From the NCBI GenBank assembly GCA_964650465.1, contig CAZYTA010000014.1, forward strand, positions 1 through 55,414: 55,414 nucleotides of DNA, read 5' to 3'. How positions within the stretch are numbered: the stretch's first letter is position 1; every line of letters starts with the position of its first letter. Under the pieces are notes generated by a model. It was given only the letters and a program-made list of their open reading frames with translations. It was not told the DNA's origin and did not search any database. Positions 41,302 through 50,811 of the stretch are shown one piece after another. The DNA is from RGIG6353 sp964650465. Lineage in GTDB: Bacteria > Bacillota > Clostridia > Oscillospirales > SIG627. Both the position numbers and the translations under genes were made by a program.

Positions 41302-42258
41302 ATGAAAATAACTTCATTTAACGGCGATGTAAAAAATGTTTCCAAGCTTTCCGACCGTCCCAATATCGAAAACGGATATACATCAGATGTACTGAAGGGT
41401 ATTTTTGATAAGGCAGGAGAGGATATAAAGGAGTATATCAACACTGTACTCATCGAAGAGCTTGCTTCTGTGACAAACGGGGCAAGCGGAGCTGACAGAA
41501 TAGGCTCGGGTACAATAGACACCGTTGAGGGCGACACGGTACAGGATAAGCTTATTGCCATGGCCTATCAGATAAAAGACCTTGCAAACGGAACATTGCC
41601 CGACGGCTCCGTTACACCCGACAAGTTTTCACCCGAAATATCGGAGTTTCTCACATCGGCTTCCATAAGAGCAAATATTTATACCACTCCCGGTAATTAT
41701 ACCTTCACGGTGAAAAGAAGCGGAACATATAAAATTACGCTGACGGGAGGCGGCTCGGGAGGCGGTGTTTATCCGTCAAACATTAACTGCAGTCTTGCAG
41801 GCGGAGGAGGCGCGTCGGCTGTGCTGTGGCTTGACCTTGAAGAGGGAGACAGCTGCGGCATAACGGTAGGCAGGGGCGGTGAAGGGCTTCAGGTATCGGG
41901 AACCGCCTTTGTTTCACATGCCAAGCCGGGGGAAAGCACGAGCTTTTCTTTGAACGGCGAGCTTGTTGCAGAAGCGGGCGGTGCACCATTTGGACTTGGT
42001 AACAGGGCTGCAGCAGAGGGAGGCGACCTGAATTTCAGCGGAGGCTGTCCCAAGGCAGGCGAGTTTTACTCCGGAAGCGGAGGCAAGCTTGAATTTATTA
42101 TCGGCGGAGATTCACATATGGGTAACGGTGCCGCTTTCAAGGGGGATACTCCCGGAATAGGCGGCGGAGGTTACGCAGGAGATTTCTTTGGCAACGGCAT
42201 TTATTATGCAGGCTATAAGGGCGGCGACGGAGCCGCAATAATTGAATATATCAAGTAA
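41302..42258 (+). CDS. Glycine-rich phage appendage/receptor-binding-like protein
   Basis: The 318-residue product has a helical N-terminal part common in Firmicute phage structural proteins (SDVLKGIFDKAGEDIKEYIN, QDKLIAMAYQIKDLANGT) and a C-terminal domain beginning YTTPGNYTFTVKRSGTYKIT, followed by glycine-rich sequence (TGGGSGGG, AGGGGASA, GIGGGGYAGD). This C-terminal type occurs on tail fibres and virion-decorating proteins. It probably lies on the particle surface and binds a cell or glycan. AAAGGAGAGG lies upstream. Confidence 0.78.
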   Translation: MKITSFNGDVKNVSKLSDRPNIENGYTSDVLKGIFDKAGEDIKEYINTVLIEELASVTNGASGADRIGSGTIDTVEGDTVQDKLIAMAYQIKDLANGTLPDGSVTPDKFSPEISEFLTSASIRANIYTTPGNYTFTVKRSGTYKITLTGGGSGGGVYPSNINCSLAGGGGASAVLWLDLEEGDSCGITVGRGGEGLQVSGTAFVSHAKPGESTSFSLNGELVAEAGGAPFGLGNRAAAEGGDLNFSGGCPKAGEFYSGSGGKLEFIIGGDSHMGNGAAFKGDTPGIGGGGYAGDFFGNGIYYAGYKGGDGAAIIEYIK

Positions 42259-42271
42259 GAAAGGAGAAAAA

Positions 42272-42844
42272 ATGGCAGTTATAGAATATTCATATGAAAA
42301 AAATGCAAACGATAAGCTCAGTCCTCATTTCAGGGTAAAGGAGTTCAGAGCCAGAAGAGGCGGAAAGCTTGACGGCGACAGAATTCTTATATCCGAGGAG
42401 CTGATAGAAATGCTTGAAAAGCTTTCAAGGGCTGTGCGTTATAAGCCGATTATTGTTACAGACGGCTACAGAACAGAGGAGTACGACAAGCTGCTCACGG
42501 GTAAGGCGGGTCAGCACACAAAGGGACTTGCCGCCGATGTGTGGGTTGACGGATATACCGCATTTGAGCTTGCGGCGATAGCCGAGCTTCTGGGCTTTGA
42601 CGGTATCGGAGTAATAAACACCAGATGTGTACATCTTGATGTAAGAGGCTGTAAAAGCTATTTTGTGGAAAAGAGTACTATTGCCTCGGATACATATTCC
42701 GTCAAGACTTTTCAGTGTCCGGAGACCTGCTATAAGCTGGTACAGAAGTTGTTTGTACTCAATGACAACACAATAGAGTATCTTAAAAAATGGAAATGGA
42801 GCGACCTGCTTTTTGAAAAGCTCACAGCAGGGGCTTTGGCGTAA
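42272..42844 (+). CDS. Peptidase M15-family endolysin-like D-Ala-D-Ala carboxypeptidase
   Basis: The product is 190 residues from ATG 42272 (AAAGGAG upstream). The M15A-type core is clear: FRVKEF near the start, DGYRTEEYD near 65, the zinc-site motif HTKGLAADVW near 83-92 (His and Asp) and VHLDVRG near 118-124 (His-x-Asp). A helical C-terminal part (about 125-190) follows. Enzymes of this kind cleave peptidoglycan peptides and act as endolysins or virion lysins. No holin is seen, so its role could be in particle entry instead of exit. Confidence 0.88.
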   Translation: MAVIEYSYEKNANDKLSPHFRVKEFRARRGGKLDGDRILISEELIEMLEKLSRAVRYKPIIVTDGYRTEEYDKLLTGKAGQHTKGLAADVWVDGYTAFELAAIAELLGFDGIGVINTRCVHLDVRGCKSYFVEKSTIASDTYSVKTFQCPETCYKLVQKLFVLNDNTIEYLKKWKWSDLLFEKLTAGALA

Positions 42845-42859
42845 TTCGGAGGTGATATA

Positions 42860-43855
42860 ATGTCAACAAATGCAAAAAGCTATGCTAAAAACGTGCTTGA
42901 CGGCTATGCGGACACTTTGAAGAGACTCACTGAAAAATACACCTCGGTTATTTCCTCAATTGACAGAGAGCATAATGCAAAGAAAAAAGAAATAGAAGCC
43001 GACGCCGTGAATAAAAAAAGTGCGGCAGATGCATCAAACAGGGTGTCTTTGCACAATACAAAGGCAGGCTTGCTTGATAAAGGTCTGAGCGCTTCGGGAG
43101 AATCGTCTCAGGCGGAAATAGACCATAATCTTGCACGCAATACGGCGTTTTCGGCAATAGACACAAATGCTTCAAGGGCAAAGGAGGAAAATGAGAATTC
43201 CAGAGCACAAGCCAAGGCTAATGCCTTCACAGATTATATAAACAGTGTGAACAGCGCAGAGCAGGCGAAGAATACTGCGTATATCAAGCAGTTAAACAGC
43301 GACAGGGATTATGAGGCAGACAGAAGTGACGAAATACATGACCGCTATGTAGACAGCCGCAACTACGAGGCGGCAAGAAGTGACGAGATATATGACCGCT
43401 TTGCCGATAACCGAGACTACGAAGCGGACAGAAGCGATGAGGCGTATGACCGTTATGCCGATAACCGAGATTACGAGGCGGACAGAAGCGATGAGGTGTA
43501 TGACCGTTATGCCGATAACCGAGACTATGAGGCGGGCAGAAGCGATGAGACACATGACCGCTATGTAGAAACCCAAAGTCGGAGCAGCTCGGATTCCGAT
43601 ACGGGGGATACAACATCTTCGGGAAGTTCGAAAACCTATCAGAGCAAAACAGATGACCGTATGGTCTTGGAGATTTCTCCTGAGGACTTGGTAAAGGCAA
43701 TAAGGACAAAGCGCTATTCGGAATACTTTGAAACCGAGGAAAAGCGTCTTGCGGCAATAAGACGGGATATTAAAGCCATAGCAGACGATATGAGCATTTC
43801 CTATGCCTACAGACACGAGCTGGAGATATATGCCAGAGCATTAGGTATATATTGA
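42860..43855 (+). CDS. Repeat-containing helical cassette protein
   Basis: The 331-residue product is helical throughout: a charged coiled-coil N-terminal part (YADTLKRLTEKYTSVISSID, DREHNAKKKEIEADAV), five tandem 18-residue repeats at 149-238 of the form RDYEADRSDEVYDRYADN, a Ser/Gly/Thr-rich linker and a C-terminal helical domain (LVKAIRTKRYSEYFETEEKR). GGAGGTG lies upstream. The family is unknown to me. By position it could be an ejection, tail-needle or internal virion protein. The repeat DNA (43304-43573) is conserved enough between units to suggest recent expansion. Confidence 0.7.
   Translation: MSTNAKSYAKNVLDGYADTLKRLTEKYTSVISSIDREHNAKKKEIEADAVNKKSAADASNRVSLHNTKAGLLDKGLSASGESSQAEIDHNLARNTAFSAIDTNASRAKEENENSRAQAKANAFTDYINSVNSAEQAKNTAYIKQLNSDRDYEADRSDEIHDRYVDSRNYEAARSDEIYDRFADNRDYEADRSDEAYDRYADNRDYEADRSDEVYDRYADNRDYEAGRSDETHDRYVETQSRSSSDSDTGDTTSSGSSKTYQSKTDDRMVLEISPEDLVKAIRTKRYSEYFETEEKRLAAIRRDIKAIADDMSISYAYRHELEIYARALGIY
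43304..43573 (+). repeat. Five tandem 54-bp coding repeats
   Basis: Five in-frame 54-bp units encode 18-residue acidic/basic aromatic repeats in the last protein of the cassette. Units three and four are the most alike. Variation between units falls mostly at EV/EA/EI and the last residue. Confidence 0.88.
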
Positions 43856-43872
43856 TATTTAACATTCCTTTA

Positions 43873-43902
43873 TTGCATATTAATTTGTTTTATTGCTAAT
43901 AC
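43873..43902 (+). promoter_or_regulatory. Possible promoter of the cyclic glucan synthase gene
   Basis: TTGCAT (43873-43878) and TAATAC (43897-43902) with an 18-nt spacer, in the 75-nt gap before the start. It would allow the synthase to be expressed separately from the particle cassette. No terminator is seen after the cassette, so read-through is possible. Confidence 0.4.
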
Positions 43903-43930
43903 TTACCATACAGTTTATAAGGAGACGGGT

Positions 43931-46900
43931 ATGGATAAAAGCAAAGTAAAAGAAATACTTATCAGAGCAAAAAATACAAATAATAACGAAAAGAACTTCA
44001 AGCACAGGTCTGTCAGAAGGGCATATTTGCATCTGAAAAGGCGTGCCGAAAAAGATGGCAAGGGTGAGCTGTTTGATAATTTCTATCTGGTTGAAGAAGC
44101 TTTTTCATCGGTAAAAGGAGTAAAGATAACAAAAAAACTGGAGTACTTTTCATCATTGTTACTGCCGTTGATGAGCGGCGAGAGCATGTCAGATGACCTT
44201 GCGGCTTTCTTTGAGGTACTGGGTGACGAGCTTGATTCGGAGGAGTGTGAAACTGTCAGAGAGGCTTTTTTTGCACAGTGTATAATTTCACTTTCGGATA
44301 AGGCTCTTACTTCCCCTGAGCTTATAAGGAAGCTGCAGGCATTTGACTTTACACCATTCATGCTTGGTTTTGTGAAATATGAGCATCTGCTCAGACGTGA
44401 CAGCATCTATACTATGCTTGACCGTGATACAAAGGCTTTGTATAAGGAGAAAATCAAGATATATTCGCGACGACGGGGTTTGAGCTTTACGGAAGGCTGT
44501 GAACGGCTTTCTGCCGAAGCCGCCGAGAAAAAATGCCATATAGGAGAGCTCTTGCCCTTTCAAAAAGGCAAAAGCGGATGGCTTGCTCTTCCAATTGGCA
44601 TATTTGTTCTTCTCTCCTTATGGCTGCTGTACAGCTTGAACGGGGTGGTACGCATACCTGTTTTGTCTTTGGTGTTTGCTTTGGCGGTGCTTCCGCTATG
44701 GCAGACCTCATTTGATCTCTTTGTGCCTGTTGCGGCATGTTTTTGCAAATGCGATATACTTCCTCGGATCGATATTCCGAAAATAACGAAGGAATGTGCA
44801 ACATTGACTGTAATAGCTTCACTTGGTACAAATGTGTCTGATGTTAAAAAGGTGTTTTCACATCTTGAAACACTTAGCCTCAAGACAAGAAGCCGAGGAC
44901 ATGACGAGGGGGCGTATTGGGGGGTACTGCTCGACCTGCCCGAGAGCAACAGTGCGTACAGCGAAGCTGATGCAAAGCTCATAAGGTGCGCTCAAAAGGA
45001 GGCGGACAGGCTCAACGAACGGTACAACAGCCGTTTTTTGCTTTTTACGAGGGATAGAGTATGGAATGAAAGGGAACAGATTTTTACATCTCACGAAAGA
45101 AAGCGAGGCGCTCTTGTACAGCTTGTAAAGCTGCTTGACGGTAAAGAAAGTACGCTGAATGTATACGGAGCGGCACTTCCGGAAATCAAATATGTTCTTA
45201 CTCTTGACTCTGATACAGATATGGAGCTTGGTGCAGTCAACAGAATGGTCGGTACTATGGAGCATCCTATGAACTGTCCTGTTGTTGGCGAAAGAAGAGG
45301 CACAAGGGTTGTTGTAAAGGGGTTCGGAATGCTTCAGCCTGCGCTGATAAACTCGTTGGAATCTGTGCATAAAACACGTTTTTCAACTATTATGTCCGGA
45401 GCAGGAGGCGTAGATGCCTATCATTCGGCAATTTTTAATCTTAACAGCGCACTTTTCGGCAAGGGACTTTTTTGCGGCAAGGGAATGTTTGATGTAAAGG
45501 CATTTTCAGCCGTGCTTACGGAGGCTTTTCCCGACGGAATAGTTCTCAGTCACGATATTCTCGAAGGCACAAGACTGAGAACGGGATATCTTGCGGATAT
45601 CTGCTTTTTTGATTCTGTACCGTCAAATGCCATTTCCTTTTATAAGAGGGCGCACAGGTGGGCGAGAGGAGATGTACAGTCACTTGCATTCACCAAAAGA
45701 CGGATAAGCACGCCTATGGGAGTTCAAGCAAATCCAATGCTCCCGTCGGAAAAGTTTGTTTTCTTTATGAATATTGGGAGCCTTTTGGTTCCTGTTTTTC
45801 AGGTGTTGGGGCTTTTTTCGCTGATGCATTACGGTACAGAAAAGCTGACGCTTGTATCATTTTTCTTCCTTTTGCCAAGTCTTACTCCTCTGTTCAATGA
45901 ATTGCTCAGAGCGTCCTTTCAATTATCCTTATCGAATATTCTGAGGCGTTTTTTCGGAGATACGCTGACGGGACTTTGCAGAGAGAGTCTGATGCTTGGC
46001 TACAGGCTTTCGGCGCTTGCTTTTTCGGCTTATAACAATGCAGATGCAATAGTGCGTGCTGTGTGGCGAATGAAGGTGTCGGGAAAAAAGCTTTTGGAGT
46101 GGACAACGGCAGGACAGAACGAAAGAACCAAAAACCGTCTTGTTTCTTATTTTATTTTTACCTTTCCGTCCTTTGTTATCGGTGCGCTTTTGCTGGCTTT
46201 CTCAAGGCACTCCCTTTGCAAGCTTGCGGGGATTCTTTGGTGTCTCTTTTTCCTTATTGTTTACAGTTTGGGACAAAGTTGGAAGGAAAAGCCCCTTTCC
46301 GCTCAAAGAAAAAAGGTGCTTGTACGCTATGCCGGTGATATTTGGCGGTATTTTGACAGGTATGCCGACGGTACTAACAATTACCTGCCCCCCGACAATG
46401 TTTCGGTATTTCCGTCATCCGAGGTTGCCTGCCGTACTTCTCCCACAAATATAGGGCTCTATCTGCTTTCAATACTTGCCGCTCTTGATTTTTCGTTTAT
46501 TTCGCAGGATGATGCTGTTAACAGATTGGAGAGGGCGCTTGATTCAATAGAACGGCTTGATAAATACCGAGGTCAGCTGTATAACTGGTACAGCACCGTT
46601 ACATTGGAGGTAATCGGTCAGGAGTACATTTCCACCGTTGACAGCGGTAATTTTATAACCTGTCTTGTGGCACTGTATCAGGGGCTTGAGCCTTTGGGGA
46701 GGAGTAACAAAAGGATAAGAGCCGTTTGCCAAAGAATAAAGAAAATTGAAGAGGATACAGACTTCCGTTTTCTCTTCAATCCTGCGCGCAATTTGTTTTC
46801 ACTGGGCTTTTTTGTTGACAGCGAAAAGCAGGACCCGATTGTTTACGATATGTATATGAGTGAGGCGAGGACCACAGATTACTATGCCGTTGCAAGGGGA

Positions 46901-49900
46901 ATTGTCCGTGAATCACATTGGGCTTCTCTCTCCAGACCGCTGATAACTACCCTTTTCGGAATCGGGGCGCTGTCATGGAGCGGTACGGCGTTTGAGTACT
47001 TTATGCCTCATCTGCTGCTGCCTCTTTACCGCAACAGCTTTTCACACGAGGCGTTGAGCTTTGCCTTTGCCGAGCAGATGAAATACTCTGCCGTTATAAA
47101 TCGTGAAAGAGTTTTCGGTATTTCGGAGAGCGGATATTTCGCTTTCGATGAGTCTCTTGGCTATCAGTACAGAGCTTTTGGTATTCCGTCGCTGTCGAGA
47201 AGAGTGGAGTCCGAATGCCAGAAGGTCATTTCTCCGTATTCCTCATTTCTCATGCTTAGAGCAGGAACAGCTCTTGCAATGAAAAATCTTGAAAGCTTGG
47301 AAAAAGCAGGTATGTACGGCGAGTTCGGCTTTTATGAGGCGGTTGATGCCGTACCGTCGAGGGTGGGCAGCCGTCCTTCGGTTGTGAAAAGCTTTATGAG
47401 CCATCATCTGGGAATGAGTTTTATTGCTTGTGCAAATGCGGTATATGACGATATATTTGTGAAACGTTTTATGTCGGATGTACAGATGAAAGCAGTGTCC
47501 GAGCTGTTGAAGGAGGCTGTTCCTGCAGATGCAAGGGTAATAAAAAAGGAGAAGCTTCAGAAAGCTCCCGAGCGCAAAAAGCATCTGCCTGCAGTTAAGC
47601 AGGAAAGCGGGCTCCGAACAGAAGCGGCGTCATGGGCGCTTACAGGCAGAGAGGCTTCGGCAGTAATTTTTGAAAGAGGATTGATAAGTCTTGATGTTTC
47701 AAGAAAGGGCGAAAGAGTTTCGGCTATTCGACCCTTAGACAGTACCCGCAATTGTGCTGTGTTTATGTTCAGCAATGTAGGGGGGCATGTATCCTCACCG
47801 TCGGTATCTCCCGATGTCAGTTATTCCTTTGATACAGGCTTTGCGGAGTATCGTCAGGGAGAGCTTCGAGCCTCTGTCAGCCTGTCATCTCACAGCTGTG
47901 CTGTGCGCATACGTCTTGAATCCGTCGGAGAAAAGGGAAGTGTAGGACTGTATTTTGAGCCGCTCCTTACTTCTCTTGACACCTTTATGTCGCATCCTGC
48001 CTTCTCAAATATATTTTTTAAAGCGGAATATAACGATTCAGCCCTTGTATTGACAAGGACGGGAGAAAAACCGTATTTTCTTGCTGTCATGTCAAATTCA
48101 CCTTTCTCCTTTGAGGTGTCCAGAGAGGAGCTGTTTGAAGGTGTGGAATTCAGCCTTGCACGTATAATGGAAGCAACGCAAAAAAGTCTTTCTTCCCCAT
48201 GTGAAGCTATTCCGATTTCCCCGTGTGTCTTTGTAAAAAGTGAATTTGCCGGAAGAACGGACACCACTTTTGTCATAGGTTTTGGCAGAAGTAAAAGCGA
48301 AGCACTGACTAATGCAAGAGACGAGCTTGATATCCCCTATTCCAGAAGCATCCGACACAGCAGAGAGCTGTTTTACAGCGCCCTTACCGCATCGGGCGGT
48401 GAGTTTGACCGTCATATATATGAGGCTCTGCTGAGCGTATTCAGACCTGAAGAAAAACGTTTTTGCAACAGTTTACCCGAGATGTACTCTAAAAACGGAG
48501 TGTATTCTCTGGGGCTTTCCGGAAACCTTCCCGTTTTTCTTGTAAAAGAGGGAACGCCGCAAGGAGAGCTGGAAAGGATTATTGTATGTCACAAGCTTCA
48601 TTATGTTATGGGTATCAGATATGAGCTGGTTATCGAAATAACAGATAACGGGTATTCAAGGGGCGGCAGAGCAGAAACAGAAGCCATGATAGAGCGCTTG
48701 CAGTGTGCGTTTTTGTTGGGAAGAAGCGGAGGTATACACCTTGCTGACATCAGCATTGTATCGAAAAATATGCTTTCTTTTCTTGCATCGGCGGTATTTC
48801 CTTCGGAAAATAGGTTGACAAAGTACCACTATTCCGAAGCGGTGACACAGGTACAGGAATGTGAGGTAACCGACGGAGGTGTGATTATACGCCAAAAGCC
48901 GCCGATTCTCTGGTCCCACATTATTGCCTCTCCCACCTTTGGAACTATGCTTTCCCACCGTTCTCTCGGAAATACCTGGGTATATAATTCCAGACTGTCA
49001 CGTATAACCTATTGGGAAAATGACAGTGTGGGAGGCGGATATTCGGAAAAGCTGATATTTGCAAAAAACGGCATTGAGAAGGACCTTTGTGCTTCGGCAT
49101 GGGCTACACGTTTTTCCTGCGGCTGTGCCGAGTATATGGGACGGCGCTTTAATATAAAGACAGCCGTACATCCTACCCTTATGTTCAAGGCTGTAAGTGT
49201 TACTGTCGAGGATGACAGCTTCTCACTGCTATATAAATTTTTGCCTGTACTTGATGATTTTCCTCGCCCGTCAGGGAAAATACAGTACTTTGTACGGGGA
49301 AATAATGCCGTTGTTTTCCGTAATGTGTTCTCGGATTCCATGACACGCGGTTTTGGATATCTTATGCTTCCCTTTGAAAAGGAAATGAAAATTTCCGACG
49401 GCTTCGGTGTAGCCTGTGACCGTGGCGGAGAGGTGGTATTTGTGCTGGGCTATGCAGGAAGTGAAAAGCACTATGAGGCGGTCAGGCGGTATTTTGAAAG
49501 CCACCGTTTCTCGGATGTATATGCACTGTCTCAAAAAAGCATTTCCTCTCTGCTGGAAAAAGAGCCGTGCTTATGGCTGTCATATCAGACCCTTGTATCA
49601 CGCTTTATGGCACGCAGCGGTCCTTATCAATCGGGAGGAGCATGGGGATTTCGTGACCAGGCTCAGGACTGTCTTACGCTTCTTGATGTTTCGCCTGCCG
49701 CGGTTCGCACTCATATAATGAGAATGGCATCACATCAATATAAGGAGGGAGATGTACAGCACTGGTGGCACAAATCCCGAGGAGTGAGGACAAATTGCTC
49801 GGATGACTACCTGTGGCTTGTGTGGCTCGCCTCAGTTTATATCCTCAGAACAAAGGACAAATCTGTGCTGAGTGTCGAGACCGCGTATCTGGAGTCAAAT

Positions 49901-50779
49901 CCTCTGAACGCCTTTGAGCGTGACAGATACGAATATCCGCAAAGGACAAAAGAGACCTTCCCGTTATCCCACCACCTGAGGAGTGCTCTTGAGCTTTTGG
50001 TGTCACGCGGTTTGGGTGACAAGTCACTTCCGTTTATACTGGGCGGAGATTGGAATGACGGAATGAATATGCTGCCTGCAGGCTCTCAAAGTGTATGGCT
50101 TGCCTTTTTTGCAAGAATTGTAATTCATTTGTACGAAAAAGCAACGGGGGATAACAGCTACAGAGAATTTTCACTGCAAATCAGGCAAGGAATAGAGGAA
50201 AACGCATTCTTTTCCGACCGCTACGCAAGAGCTTTTTTACCCGACGGAAGAGCATTGGGCATTGAGGGAAGTGAGTATTTCGAAATAGATGCACTTCCTC
50301 AGGCTTTTGCTTCTATTTGTCACAGCATAATCGGTGACGGAGATAAAACACGTATATTGCTTGCGTTGGATTCTGCATGGAAGGAGCTTTATGACCCGAA
50401 AAAGCGTGTGTTCAGGCTTTTTTCACCGCCGCTGTCTGCTTTTGACAAAAATATAGGTTATCTGTCCGCATATCCCGAGGGGATGAGGGAAAACGGCGGT
50501 CAGTATACTCACGCCGCCGCATGGGCAGGACTTGCGTTTTTGTGTGCGCCGGACAAAAAGGAGGAAAACCGAAAGCGTGCGATGCTTTTGCGTGATGCCA
50601 TAGACCCGTCATCGCATCCCACTCAGATATACAAGGCAGAGCCTTATGTTTTATGCGGAGATGTGTATTCCGGCGGCCGCGGCGGGTGGAGCTGGTATAC
50701 GGGCAGTGCCGCATGGTACAGGGATTTAATTTTGCGTCTTTCTGACGAAAACAGGAATAAAAGGACTCCTTTAACATAA
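43931..50779 (+). CDS. Cyclic beta-1,2-glucan synthase (GT84-GH94)
   Basis: The 2282-residue membrane protein is full length. In order: a helical N-terminal part; membrane segments at about 218-270; a GT84 glucosyltransferase with TLDSDTD near residue 425 and RAHRWARGD near 570; more membrane segments at about 610-650 and 735-790; a glycoamylase-like domain at about 1000-1200 (SGYFAFDES, FGFYEAVDA); and a GH94 phosphorylase domain whose GGDWNDGMNMLP near 2037 carries the catalytic Asp. It polymerises UDP-glucose into beta-1,2-glucan and cyclises it. AAGGAGA lies upstream; no frameshift. Such proteins are best known in Rhizobiales but occur in Clostridia. It ends 32 nt before sipL. Confidence 0.93.
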   Translation: MDKSKVKEILIRAKNTNNNEKNFKHRSVRRAYLHLKRRAEKDGKGELFDNFYLVEEAFSSVKGVKITKKLEYFSSLLLPLMSGESMSDDLAAFFEVLGDELDSEECETVREAFFAQCIISLSDKALTSPELIRKLQAFDFTPFMLGFVKYEHLLRRDSIYTMLDRDTKALYKEKIKIYSRRRGLSFTEGCERLSAEAAEKKCHIGELLPFQKGKSGWLALPIGIFVLLSLWLLYSLNGVVRIPVLSLVFALAVLPLWQTSFDLFVPVAACFCKCDILPRIDIPKITKECATLTVIASLGTNVSDVKKVFSHLETLSLKTRSRGHDEGAYWGVLLDLPESNSAYSEADAKLIRCAQKEADRLNERYNSRFLLFTRDRVWNEREQIFTSHERKRGALVQLVKLLDGKESTLNVYGAALPEIKYVLTLDSDTDMELGAVNRMVGTMEHPMNCPVVGERRGTRVVVKGFGMLQPALINSLESVHKTRFSTIMSGAGGVDAYHSAIFNLNSALFGKGLFCGKGMFDVKAFSAVLTEAFPDGIVLSHDILEGTRLRTGYLADICFFDSVPSNAISFYKRAHRWARGDVQSLAFTKRRISTPMGVQANPMLPSEKFVFFMNIGSLLVPVFQVLGLFSLMHYGTEKLTLVSFFFLLPSLTPLFNELLRASFQLSLSNILRRFFGDTLTGLCRESLMLGYRLSALAFSAYNNADAIVRAVWRMKVSGKKLLEWTTAGQNERTKNRLVSYFIFTFPSFVIGALLLAFSRHSLCKLAGILWCLFFLIVYSLGQSWKEKPLSAQRKKVLVRYAGDIWRYFDRYADGTNNYLPPDNVSVFPSSEVACRTSPTNIGLYLLSILAALDFSFISQDDAVNRLERALDSIERLDKYRGQLYNWYSTVTLEVIGQEYISTVDSGNFITCLVALYQGLEPLGRSNKRIRAVCQRIKKIEEDTDFRFLFNPARNLFSLGFFVDSEKQDPIVYDMYMSEARTTDYYAVARGIVRESHWASLSRPLITTLFGIGALSWSGTAFEYFMPHLLLPLYRNSFSHEALSFAFAEQMKYSAVINRERVFGISESGYFAFDESLGYQYRAFGIPSLSRRVESECQKVISPYSSFLMLRAGTALAMKNLESLEKAGMYGEFGFYEAVDAVPSRVGSRPSVVKSFMSHHLGMSFIACANAVYDDIFVKRFMSDVQMKAVSELLKEAVPADARVIKKEKLQKAPERKKHLPAVKQESGLRTEAASWALTGREASAVIFERGLISLDVSRKGERVSAIRPLDSTRNCAVFMFSNVGGHVSSPSVSPDVSYSFDTGFAEYRQGELRASVSLSSHSCAVRIRLESVGEKGSVGLYFEPLLTSLDTFMSHPAFSNIFFKAEYNDSALVLTRTGEKPYFLAVMSNSPFSFEVSREELFEGVEFSLARIMEATQKSLSSPCEAIPISPCVFVKSEFAGRTDTTFVIGFGRSKSEALTNARDELDIPYSRSIRHSRELFYSALTASGGEFDRHIYEALLSVFRPEEKRFCNSLPEMYSKNGVYSLGLSGNLPVFLVKEGTPQGELERIIVCHKLHYVMGIRYELVIEITDNGYSRGGRAETEAMIERLQCAFLLGRSGGIHLADISIVSKNMLSFLASAVFPSENRLTKYHYSEAVTQVQECEVTDGGVIIRQKPPILWSHIIASPTFGTMLSHRSLGNTWVYNSRLSRITYWENDSVGGGYSEKLIFAKNGIEKDLCASAWATRFSCGCAEYMGRRFNIKTAVHPTLMFKAVSVTVEDDSFSLLYKFLPVLDDFPRPSGKIQYFVRGNNAVVFRNVFSDSMTRGFGYLMLPFEKEMKISDGFGVACDRGGEVVFVLGYAGSEKHYEAVRRYFESHRFSDVYALSQKSISSLLEKEPCLWLSYQTLVSRFMARSGPYQSGGAWGFRDQAQDCLTLLDVSPAAVRTHIMRMASHQYKEGDVQHWWHKSRGVRTNCSDDYLWLVWLASVYILRTKDKSVLSVETAYLESNPLNAFERDRYEYPQRTKETFPLSHHLRSALELLVSRGLGDKSLPFILGGDWNDGMNMLPAGSQSVWLAFFARIVIHLYEKATGDNSYREFSLQIRQGIEENAFFSDRYARAFLPDGRALGIEGSEYFEIDALPQAFASICHSIIGDGDKTRILLALDSAWKELYDPKKRVFRLFSPPLSAFDKNIGYLSAYPEGMRENGGQYTHAAAWAGLAFLCAPDKKEENRKRAMLLRDAIDPSSHPTQIYKAEPYVLCGDVYSGGRGGWSWYTGSAAWYRDLILRLSDENRNKRTPLT

Positions 50780-50811
50780 AATGTAGCAAAAACAGTTAAA
50801 GGAGCCACGAG

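Noticed and set aside
43931..50779. Cyclic glucan synthase as part of the phage cassette
   Set aside because: It is a recognised bacterial enzyme with a possible promoter of its own and no phage parallel; only adjacency links it to the cassette.
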